A stretch of DNA of 28,936 nucleotides from an uncultured Oscillospiraceae bacterium (GTDB taxonomy: Bacteria > Bacillota > Clostridia > Oscillospirales > Oscillospiraceae), in NCBI GenBank assembly GCA_934630495.1, contig CAKTVW010000030.1, forward strand, positions 1 through 28,936, written 5' to 3'. Under the pieces are notes generated by a model, which had not been told where the DNA came from, did no database searches, and worked only from the letters and a program-made list of their open reading frames with translations. This document shows, one piece after another, positions 24,716 to 28,936 of the stretch. Position 1 is the first letter of the stretch, and each line of letters opens with the position of its first letter. Both the position numbers and the translations under genes were made by a program.

Positions 24716-24744
24716 ATTATACGCCTCTTTCCGAAGAATAGCAA
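24716..24744 (-). promoter_or_regulatory. Promoter of the MATE gene
   Basis: Minus strand -35 TTGCTA (24739-24744), 17-nt spacer, -10 TATAAT (24716-24721). Transcription from about 24709 gives a leader of about 180 nt. The -35 overlaps the direct repeat and hairpin next to the toxin-antitoxin locus. Confidence 0.65.
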
Positions 24745-24767
24745 GTGTTTTGCAGCTATCGCCAAAC

Positions 24768-24807
24768 AAAAATACGGGGAAAACACTTGCAATCGTGCTT
24801 TCCCCGT
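24768..24807 (-). terminator. Terminator of the type I toxin mRNA
   Basis: On the minus strand, ACGGGGAAA (24807-24799) pairs with TTTCCCCGT (24782-24774), then ATTTTTGTTT follows. That is a 9-bp stem with a U tract, placed 113 nt beyond the toxin stop. It makes the toxin mRNA long enough to include the full complement of the antisense RNA. The same bases hold the -35 and spacer of the antisense promoter on the other strand. Confidence 0.75.
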
Positions 24808-24815
24808 GGTATACT
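24787..24815 (+). promoter_or_regulatory. Promoter of the antisense (antitoxin) RNA
   Basis: TTGCAA (24787-24792), 17-nt spacer, TATACT (24810-24815) on the plus strand. Transcription would start near 24822. Both boxes are close to consensus, as expected for an abundant antitoxin RNA. Confidence 0.75.
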
Positions 24816-24821
24816 TCAAGT

Positions 24822-24910
24822 AGAAAGAGGCGCTGCCGACGAACGGTTGCTTCCCTTACTTGCAGATTACTCCGTCAAGCTTGGTAGGTCAGGACGGAGT
24901 AATCTTTTTA
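24822..24910 (+). ncRNA. Antisense RNA antitoxin of a type I toxin-antitoxin locus
   Basis: Predicted RNA of about 89 nt, inferred from a promoter (24787-24815) and a strong intrinsic terminator (24864-24910). It has no open frame with a ribosome site. It converges on the 32-aa toxin gene and is fully complementary to the 3' UTR of the toxin mRNA, the geometry of txpA/RatA and bsrG/SR4 in Bacillus. Its first 30 nt (GGCGCTGCC...ACGGTTGCTTCCC, 24829-24855) also closely match the 5' leader of the toxin mRNA in sense, so it may compete with the leader for the same 3' UTR target. It could act by RNase III cleavage and/or by blocking translation. Confidence 0.7.
24864..24910 (+). terminator. Terminator of the antisense RNA
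   Basis: AGATTACTCCGTC (24864-24876) and GACGGAGTAATCT (24893-24905) form a perfect 13-bp stem with a 16-nt loop, followed by TTTTTATC on the plus strand. On the minus strand the stem is followed by GCAAGTAAGG with no U tract, so the toxin transcript should read through it. Confidence 0.88.
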
Positions 24911-24919
24911 TCTAAAGAA

Positions 24920-25018
24920 TTACCGACTCTTGTGGCTGTTATAAAACGCAACTACGAGAGTAATGACGGCACACAGCACCAAGACGAAGCTGAACAGCTC
25001 CGTATAAGTAACATACAT
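24920..25018 (-). CDS. Small hydrophobic toxin, holin-like type I toxin family
   Basis: A 32-aa peptide: MYVTYTELFSFVLVLCAVIT, then LVVAFYNSHKSR. It has the typical plan of the Firmicutes 'putative holin-like toxin' and TxpA/BsrG type: a short polar N-terminus with an aromatic/Tyr-Glu-Leu motif, one membrane helix (about 9-28), and a basic tail. Such toxins insert in the membrane and depolarise it or disturb the envelope. An upstream in-frame ATG (25024) is too close to GGAGG, whereas the ATG at 25018 is 8 nt away. The strong GGGGAGGTG site is partly enclosed in a CCCTC/GAGGG hairpin (25031-25045). Promoter, terminator and convergent antisense RNA are all present. Confidence 0.82.
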   Translation of the reverse strand: MYVTYTELFSFVLVLCAVITLVVAFYNSHKSR

Positions 25019-25077
25019 GCGCATCACCTCCCCTCAGAACGAGGGAAGCAACCGTCCGCCGTAGGTGGTAGCGCCCC

Positions 25078-25126
25078 GGCGCAAAAGCGCCAAAAATATT
25101 GTAACATTCAGGCGGAAAAAATGCAA
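25078..25126 (-). promoter_or_regulatory. Toxin promoter and 5' cap hairpin
   Basis: Minus strand -35 TTGCAT (25121-25126), 17-nt spacer, -10 TACAAT (25098-25103). Transcription would start near 25091, exactly at a GGCGC-TTTT-GCGCC hairpin (25091-25078). A hairpin at the extreme 5' end is a known stabiliser of long-lived toxin mRNAs. The 70-nt leader then carries the repeat that pairs with the 3' UTR. Confidence 0.72.
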
Positions 25127-25140
25127 CTGTAAAATAGCTG

Positions 25141-25234
25141 ATCCTGCTATTCCGAAAATTTGACACAACTTGTGTCGATTTTTTCGAAGGCCTAAAAATC
25201 GTCCATTCCGGGAATCTGACACAACTTGTGTCGA
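25141..25234. repeat. Two copies of a 38-bp element centred on GACACAACTTGTGTC
   Basis: The 15-base palindrome GACACAA-C-TTGTGTC occurs at 25162-25176 and 25218-25232, 56 bp apart. Each copy is preceded by a diverged ATTCCG..AAT block and followed by GA and a T run. The left copy begins 15 bp upstream of the toxin -35. They could be operators or small repetitive elements. Confidence 0.65.
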
Positions 25235-25293
25235 ATTTTATGATCGTCCGTATCCAATTTAATGAAGTGTTTTGCAGCTCTCGTCAAAAAAAT

Positions 25294-25350
25294 GGTTCTA
25301 TAATAAAAGTTGGGGTCAGACGATGCGCCCCCAACTTTTATTATAGAACC
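25294..25350. mobile_element. 57-bp palindrome with ISL3-like ends
   Basis: A perfect 22-bp inverted repeat, GGTTCTATAATAAAAGTTGG plus GG (25294-25315) and its complement (25329-25350), with a 13-nt centre. The GG[C/T]TCT...AGTTGGGGT pattern resembles ISL3-family terminal repeats. A third related end, in reverse orientation, lies at 25412-25433 (complement GGCTCTCTGTCAATAGTTGG plus GG). No transposase is present, so this would be a minimal remnant or MITE. No target duplication was seen next to the palindrome. The family assignment is tentative. Confidence 0.45.
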
Positions 25351-25356
25351 CATAAA

Positions 25357-25384
25357 TCGTGCCGGGGCAGTACTCCCCGACACG
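25357..25384. repeat. GC-rich hairpin
   Basis: TCGTGCCGGGG (25357-25367) pairs with CCCCGACACGA (about 25375-25385) with one mismatch, followed by an AT-rich run ending GTTTTTGT. It may be a terminator, or part of the IS remnant around it. Confidence 0.4.
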
Positions 25385-25444
25385 ACCTAATTATTTGCGT
25401 TTTTGTCTCTACCCCAACTATTGACAGAGAGCCGTTATAGGCAC

Positions 25445-25486
25445 GAAAAAACGGAAAAGCCCATGAAAACATGCGTTTTCATGGGC
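25445..25486 (-). terminator. Terminator of the recombinase-domain/KilA-N/HNH operon
   Basis: GCCCATGAAAAC (25459-25470) and GTTTTCATGGGC (25475-25486) form a perfect 12-bp stem with a 4-nt loop. On the minus strand the tail is TTTTCCGTTTTTTCG. It lies about 150 nt past the stop of the HNH gene and closes the operon. Confidence 0.75.
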
Positions 25487-25530
25487 ATTTAGCTGTCAAG
25501 AGACTACGAAAAAGATTTTTTTGTGTTTTT

Positions 25531-25554
25531 GGCAGAGAGTTTCGAACTCACGCA
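25531..25554 (-). other. tRNA T-arm-like fragment (possible attachment-site remnant)
   Basis: The minus strand reads GAGTTCGAAACTC then TCTGCC, resembling the T-arm and the 3' acceptor strand of a tRNA gene. The rest of a tRNA (anticodon arm, D-arm) is absent upstream. It could be the 3'-tRNA piece duplicated when an element integrated. The match is short, so chance is possible. Confidence 0.25.
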
Positions 25555-25636
25555 TTTTACAAAACAATATTGTTTTTCTCTATTATTCAGCGGAGATATA
25601 AGGCGTTTTCATTGAGTTGAATCATCGCTTCTAAAA

Positions 25637-26455
25637 TTACTCAAATTGACATGCAACAGGACTATTTTTCTCAAACGCATTTAAACAAAATTCTAAATCC
25701 ATGTATTTATTTAAAGTAAACCACGGGGACATATCAGATAACTCGCTTCGACAAATCGTATTATTAATATCTAAAACAAAACCAAATGGATAAGCTCCAA
25801 ATTCAAGAGTAAGCGGACATTGGATATTCTCATTTATAATACCGAAAAACTGTTCTCTGCCTTCAAATGTTGAAATATTTCCTGTCGCTACTGGTTCACA
25901 TTTATAAATAACTGGTGATTTAAGCAGGTACATATACAACTTGTATCGCTCTCGATTAAATTCTAATGAATCATGATTCATTACAAAGTCCCGTAGATCA
26001 CGGTGTTCCTCAAATAATGATTTGCCATAAAGAACACTAAACATTGATACAACACATTTAACAAAGTGTATTGGAATAAATTCAAAGGGACATTGTATTC
26101 TTACAGATTTCGAGTTTTCAGAAATAAGTTCTGGATTGTTCTGAATTAAATTTAATACCCAATTTGTTAAATTGTTATAATCTTTATCATATATAGCTTT
26201 AATAGTGTTATTGCAACATTCACAGGTTCCATGAATACCAAATCCCCGTTGATGTTGTTTATACTTTTTACCCTCAATAAGATTAACAAAAGTATGTTTG
26301 TCTAAATTTTCAAGAAGTTTTTCTTCATTACTCTCATTTATATAGTTAATTTCATATGATTTAACATTTGAAGAATTTCCGCTTCCCTGCGGCGGAATAT
26401 GTTCGTATGTCAAATTTTTATAAAGTCCACAAATACAACAAATGCCTTTTTCCAT
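25637..26455 (-). CDS. HNH-type (zinc-knuckle) nuclease-like protein
   Basis: A 272-aa protein. The N-terminus has CCICGLYKNLTYEHIPP (6-22): a CxxC pair (C6, C9) and the EH of an HNH-type site (H19). A second zinc knuckle, GTCECCNNTIK (C78, C81, N82/N83, K86), completes the ββα-Me plan in which His and Asn are catalytic. The remaining 185 residues are a helical/beta domain that I do not recognise; it contains a conspicuous FEGREQFFGIINENIQCPLTLEFGAYPFGF stretch and may recognise a partner or target. An earlier in-frame ATG (26503) lacks a ribosome site, whereas AAAGGAG is 7 nt before the ATG at 26455. AT-rich and unlike the core genome. It is the last gene of the operon. Nuclease activity is inferred. 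Confidence 0.72.
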   Translation of the reverse strand: MEKGICCICGLYKNLTYEHIPPQGSGNSSNVKSYEINYINESNEEKLLENLDKHTFVNLIEGKKYKQHQRGFGIHGTCECCNNTIKAIYDKDYNNLTNWVLNLIQNNPELISENSKSVRIQCPFEFIPIHFVKCVVSMFSVLYGKSLFEEHRDLRDFVMNHDSLEFNRERYKLYMYLLKSPVIYKCEPVATGNISTFEGREQFFGIINENIQCPLTLEFGAYPFGFVLDINNTICRSELSDMSPWFTLNKYMDLEFCLNAFEKNSPVACQFE

Positions 26456-26525
26456 TCTGTTTCTCCTTTGACTGTATGTTTTATTGACACGGTTATTATA
26501 CAATTGATTATTATTTTTTATAACT

Positions 26526-27125
26526 TTATTCCTCTTCTTCTATCTCGACTAGTGAACTCATAAAATACTTTATCACTTCATACCGAAACTGCATATCATT
26601 CCACATTTCAAAATCGCAAGCAATAAACGGATGTGCCATTGTGCCGCCGTTTTTTCCTCGCTTTGAAGTTAGACCAATTGCATTGACAGACTCAATCCAT
26701 TTTTTAGGTGTCAGCGTATATGAGGGCGATCGAGCATCTATCAACAATTGTTGAAATGAAGATTCGTTAAAATTTGGATTATTATTTCGTTCCCATTCGC
26801 CCAAAAATTCAATAGTATTTCTGCTACGCAACCAACTTTGAATCAGATAACTTGGATTTTCCGAATCAAATCTTCTTGCAATATCGGTTAAAGATAGAAA
26901 ATCGTCTTCTGGGTGTAAATATTTGATAACTGTCTTTTCAAGAAAACTATTCATTTTTGTTTCATAGATTGGTGCTTCATTGCTGATTATTTGATCAAAC
27001 AAATAATCCCGAATGTTAATCCATTCCTCAGCAGGAAGCTCCACTCTGGCATTTACACGCCGCAAAAATTCTTCTCTTGTTATAAGATAAGCCCATTCCA
27101 ATTCTGTTTTGGTTGCTCGTCCCAT
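26526..27125 (-). CDS. KilA-N domain protein with unusual N-terminal extension
   Basis: A 199-aa protein. From about residue 74 it is a KilA-N DNA-binding domain, recognised by DFLSLTDIARRFDSENPSYLIQSWLRSRNTIEFLGEWE, the TPKKWIESVNAIGL segment, and GGTMAHPFIACDFEMWNDMQFRYEVIKYF. KilA-N domains occur in phage and mobile-element regulators or antirepressors. The first 70 residues (LITREEFLRRVNARVELPAEEWINIRDYLFDQIISNEAPIYETK) are a separate helical region that I do not recognise. The tail is very acidic (EIEEEE). The ATG at 27125 has GAGG 5 nt ahead and overlaps the upstream recombinase-domain ORF by 46 nt in another frame, so the two are co-transcribed and possibly coupled. Confidence 0.8.
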   Translation of the reverse strand: MGRATKTELEWAYLITREEFLRRVNARVELPAEEWINIRDYLFDQIISNEAPIYETKMNSFLEKTVIKYLHPEDDFLSLTDIARRFDSENPSYLIQSWLRSRNTIEFLGEWERNNNPNFNESSFQQLLIDARSPSYTLTPKKWIESVNAIGLTSKRGKNGGTMAHPFIACDFEMWNDMQFRYEVIKYFMSSLVEIEEEE

Positions 27126-27475
27126 GTAACCTCATCCTTTATCATTCTATTTGAGTTTCGGCAGTTGCTTTCTTTCAATTCCTCAACAGCGATAAATGTA
27201 TCGTAATCTATTATTTCAAATGTATATTTGAAATTATTGAGTAATTTGTTCAGAACATCACGACTCCATTTTTGCTTTCCCGATGGAGAAGGAATGCCGT
27301 TTTCAGACAAATAGCCTTGAATGCTTTCCAAGCTATTTCCTGCTAAATACAGAGAAAATATCTGCTGTACTATTTTAGCCTTATCGGGAACAATTTCTAC
27401 AATACCGTTTTTATTGCGTTTGAATCCATAGCAAACCTTACCGAAAATTTTGGATTCCAAATAAGATAATTGCAT
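27080..27475 (-). CDS. Stand-alone 'Recombinase' domain protein (serine recombinase relative without catalytic domain)
   Basis: A 131-aa protein homologous to the middle DNA-binding domain of large serine recombinases: GKVCYGFKRNKNGIVEIVPDKAKIVQQIFSLYLAGNSLESIQGYLSENGIPSPSGKQKWSRDVLNKLLNN. It aligns along its length with the recombinase at the right edge of this window (GKVVFRYKNFLGY...EIIPEEAETIRLIYDRFLAGDSL...GIKSPTGKAEW). It lacks the resolvase catalytic domain and the zinc ribbon. It also lacks about 33 residues between KYTF and EIIDYDTFIAVEE compared with the full-length protein. It has its own promoter and an AAAGGAA site 8 nt before its ATG. It may be an exapted DNA-binding protein or a decayed recombinase; the intact signals favour the former. 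Confidence 0.72.
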   Translation of the reverse strand: MQLSYLESKIFGKVCYGFKRNKNGIVEIVPDKAKIVQQIFSLYLAGNSLESIQGYLSENGIPSPSGKQKWSRDVLNKLLNNFKYTFEIIDYDTFIAVEELKESNCRNSNRMIKDEVTWDEQPKQNWNGLIL

Positions 27476-27495
27476 GTCTCATATTCCTTTCTAAA

Positions 27496-27524
27496 ATTAT
27501 ACTATATTTTTGTGATATTTACAA
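27496..27524 (-). promoter_or_regulatory. Promoter of the recombinase-domain/KilA-N/HNH operon
   Basis: Minus strand -35 TTGTAA (27519-27524), 17-nt spacer, -10 TATAAT (27496-27501), 20 nt before the first ATG. With the terminator at 25459-25486 it defines one transcript of about 2 kb. Confidence 0.75.
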
Positions 27525-27534
27525 GATAAATGTA

Positions 27535-27683
27535 AATATTAGTGGATTATATCCTTGACTAAATCCTTAAAATTAGTGCATTATTGCATTTGAAATACTG
27601 TAATAAATAAAAAAACAGCTCATTTTTCATTAAATCGAACTGTTAATACTGTATTTTATCTCATTTTTTGAATATTAGTGGAT
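27535..27683 (+). repeat. 13-bp direct repeat AATATTAGTGGAT
   Basis: AATATTAGTGGAT occurs at 27535-27547 and 27671-27683 in the same orientation, bracketing an AT-rich stretch. A weaker relative (AAATTAGTGCAT) lies between them. They are in the 355-nt gene-free gap between the island operon and the serine recombinase, so they could be attachment-site or regulator-binding repeats. The AT-richness lowers the significance. Confidence 0.4.
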
Positions 27684-27687
27684 AAAC

Positions 27688-27730
27688 AAAGAGACAAACC
27701 TGTTCAAAACAAGTTTGTCTCTTTTTGTGG
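27688..27730. terminator. Terminator after the serine recombinase gene
   Basis: AAAGAGACAAAC (27688-27699) and GTTTGTCTCTTT (27713-27724) form a perfect 12-bp stem. The plus-strand tail is TTGTGG after a T run. On the minus strand the stem ends in CTTT and then GTTTATCC. It lies about 105 nt past the recombinase stop and may act in both directions. Confidence 0.7.
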
Positions 27731-27830
27731 TAGGACTATAAAATAGATTTTTTCGCCTTTTGTGGGTTAGTGTTTGTTCCCTTACGAAAAATCCTGAACT
27801 TTCAAGGTTAGGGGCAGCGGTGAGCCGCTG

Positions 27831-28936
27831 TCATTCGGTCAGCGGCTGCACCGATTTAAGTCCGCCTTTGAATATTACGGTAATCTGCTCTTTTGAGTCC
27901 ACCACTACACATTCGAGCAGTTGGCGGACGATTTGGTCATCGTATTCCATCGGACGGTTCTTTATGCCGTCGAGTATCATGTAGATGTCATCGAGTCGGG
28001 ATTTTGCGTTTTCACGCCGTTGCTCAGCGTCGGCTATGCTGTCGAGCTGCTGTTGCAGACGGCTTTTTTCATTCATGAGCCGAGTTGCGGTTTCCTCATC
28101 AAAGGCTTCGATGGTGTCGGTGGATACCCGGTCGAGCATCTTTTTGAACTCTGCGTCGATCTCGGCGATCCGTATCTGTAGGTCGATGCTGTTATCCTCG
28201 CTCTTTTCGCCCTCCAAGCCCATGCCGATGTGCATCTTTAGTGTTCTCAATACCTCGGCATTTTGGTTGGCGGTTTCCATGATCGCCGTCATCACAGCCC
28301 GTTGCAGTATGCTTTCCTCTACGGAGGGTGAGTTATGGCAGTATTTCTTGGCGTATTCAATGCGGTTGATGCATCGCCACACGATTTTCTTTTTGCCGCT
28401 TGCCGTCCATGTGCATCGGCGGTAGGCGGACTTGCATTCACCGCAGACGAGCAGTTCTGTCAGAGCGTATTTACTTGAGTATTTGCCTTGCTCGGTCCTG
28501 GCTTTTCGGCTGATCTTGCGTTTGCCGGAGCGCCTTGCGAGTTCCTCCTGAACTCTGCCGAAGGTAGCCGAGTCGATAATGGCAGGGTGGCTGTTTTCCA
28601 CATAGTATTTCGGGCGTTCGCCGTTGTTTACTCTGACCTTTTTGCTGATGCAGTCGGTGATGTAGGTCTTATTGATGATGGCATCGCCTTTGTACCTCTC
28701 GTTAGAGAGAATGGACTGTATCGTGGAAAACTGCCACTCTGCTTTTCCCGTCGGGCTTTTGATGCCCTTTTCTTCAAGTAGTTTGGCAATTCCTTTTAAG
28801 CTGTCGCCTGCGAGGAAGCGGTCATATATAAGGCGGATCGTTTCGGCTTCTTCGGGGATGATTTCGGGTTGTCCGTCCTCGCCCTTGCGGTAGCCGAGGA
28901 AGTTCTTGTATCTGAATACTACCTTGCCTTCACGGG
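27831..28936 (-). CDS. Large serine recombinase, C-terminal part (5' end outside window)
   Basis: An open frame enters from the right edge (first full codon at 28934) and gives 367 residues. The first ~110 residues are the Recombinase DNA-binding domain: FRYKNFLGYRKGEDGQPEIIPEEAETIRLIYDRFLAGDSL ... KSPTGKAEW ... SNERYKGDAIINKTYITDC. Then comes the junction KYYVENSHPAIID, the zinc beta-ribbon (LVCGECKSAYRRCTW ... WRCINR ... YCHN) and a long coiled coil (about 230-320) rich in Glu, Arg and Gln. The C-terminus is VDSKEQITVIFKGGLKS. The catalytic N-terminal resolvase domain must lie outside the window. Such enzymes integrate and excise conjugative or mobilisable elements. The ATG-like start at 28601 is only a GTG codon inside the frame. 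Confidence 0.9.
   Translation of the reverse strand, partial: REGKVVFRYKNFLGYRKGEDGQPEIIPEEAETIRLIYDRFLAGDSLKGIAKLLEEKGIKSPTGKAEWQFSTIQSILSNERYKGDAIINKTYITDCISKKVRVNNGERPKYYVENSHPAIIDSATFGRVQEELARRSGKRKISRKARTEQGKYSSKYALTELLVCGECKSAYRRCTWTASGKKKIVWRCINRIEYAKKYCHNSPSVEESILQRAVMTAIMETANQNAEVLRTLKMHIGMGLEGEKSEDNSIDLQIRIAEIDAEFKKMLDRVSTDTIEAFDEETATRLMNEKSRLQQQLDSIADAEQRRENAKSRLDDIYMILDGIKNRPMEYDDQIVRQLLECVVVDSKEQITVIFKGGLKSVQPLTE

Larger units (their letters stand above)
24829..25075. repeat. Imperfect inverted repeat flanking the toxin ORF
   Basis: GGCGCTGCC...ACGGTTGCTTCCC (24829-24855) is inverted at 25043-25075 (GGGAAGCAACCGTCC...GTAGCGCC). In the toxin mRNA this gives 19 continuous base pairs (two of them G-U), then a bulge, then 6 further pairs, joining the 5' leader to the 3' UTR. 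Confidence 0.8.
24742..25292 (+). repeat. Imperfect 27-bp direct repeats flanking the toxin-antitoxin locus
   Basis: AAGTGTTTTGCAGCT followed by [A/C]TCG[C/T]CAAA[C/A]AAAA occurs at about 24743-24770 and again at about 25265-25291 in the same orientation, with three mismatches. The copies are about 520 bp apart and bracket the toxin gene, the antisense RNA and the two palindromes upstream. They may be the ends of a mobile or duplicated cassette. Confidence 0.6.

Noticed and set aside
24860..25132. 90-aa plus-strand open frame over the toxin locus
   Set aside because: It begins inside the terminator of the antisense RNA, lacks a ribosome site and is antisense to the toxin.
24939..25222. Longer minus-strand open frames over the toxin locus
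   Set aside because: They run through the promoter and the palindromes in another frame and have no ribosome site. The 32-aa frame is the one with a well-placed Shine-Dalgarno and a membrane helix.
25141..25234. CRISPR array
   Set aside because: Only two diverged repeats, a palindromic core, no further units and no cas genes.
28599..28601. Start codon of a 256-aa protein at 28601
   Set aside because: The codon is a GTG inside an uninterrupted recombinase frame that continues to the window edge with perfect family homology (KYYVENSHPAIID).

Overview
The window looks like chromosome from a GC-rich Clostridia bacterium, probably an Oscillospirales/Ruminococcaceae-type gut commensal. Grounds: an IspH-ribosomal S1 fusion, a type III glutamine synthetase, DUF421/DUF4363 proteins, Firmicutes YlxR/YlxQ between nusA and infB, and Gram-positive promoters and Shine-Dalgarno sites. 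The assignment is inference, since there is no rRNA or species marker.

Positions 1-24530 are GC-rich core genome. A long minus-strand operon (10958 to about 410) runs rimP, nusA, ylxR (rnpM), ylxQ, infB, rbfA, nrnA, truB, a 72-aa unknown, ribF, gltX, and a CAT-like acetyltransferase. It covers transcription elongation control, ribosome and initiation-factor maturation, tRNA modification and charging, and flavin synthesis. Its leader has a consensus promoter followed by a terminator-like hairpin that may be a NusA-responsive attenuator. Next come a DUF421/DUF4363 membrane pair (minus), glnN (plus), a cmk-plsC-ispH/S1 operon (minus) with a perfect TTGACA-N17-TATAAT promoter, an HI0933/BaiN-like flavoprotein (minus), a plus-strand operon of a small membrane protein with ruvC-ruvA-ruvB, a double zinc-ribbon protein with a long leader, a two-TM protein (minus), and a MATE transporter (minus) with a highly structured leader RNA.

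Positions 24740-25130 hold what I read as a complete type I toxin-antitoxin locus too small for ordinary gene calling. A 32-aa hydrophobic toxin is on the minus strand, and a convergent antisense RNA of about 90 nt lies over its 3' UTR. Both have -35/-10 boxes and terminators. An imperfect inverted repeat lets the toxin mRNA 5' leader pair with its own 3' UTR.

Positions 25130-25500 are a non-coding patch of palindromes and ISL3-like terminal repeats. Positions 25445-27524 are an AT-rich island with one self-contained minus-strand operon: a stand-alone serine-recombinase 'Recombinase' domain, a KilA-N protein, and an HNH-type protein. It has its own promoter and terminator and is the best candidate here for an undescribed multi-gene system. 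From 27831 to the right edge lies the C-terminal part of a large serine recombinase, which probably marks the left end of an integrated element continuing beyond the window.
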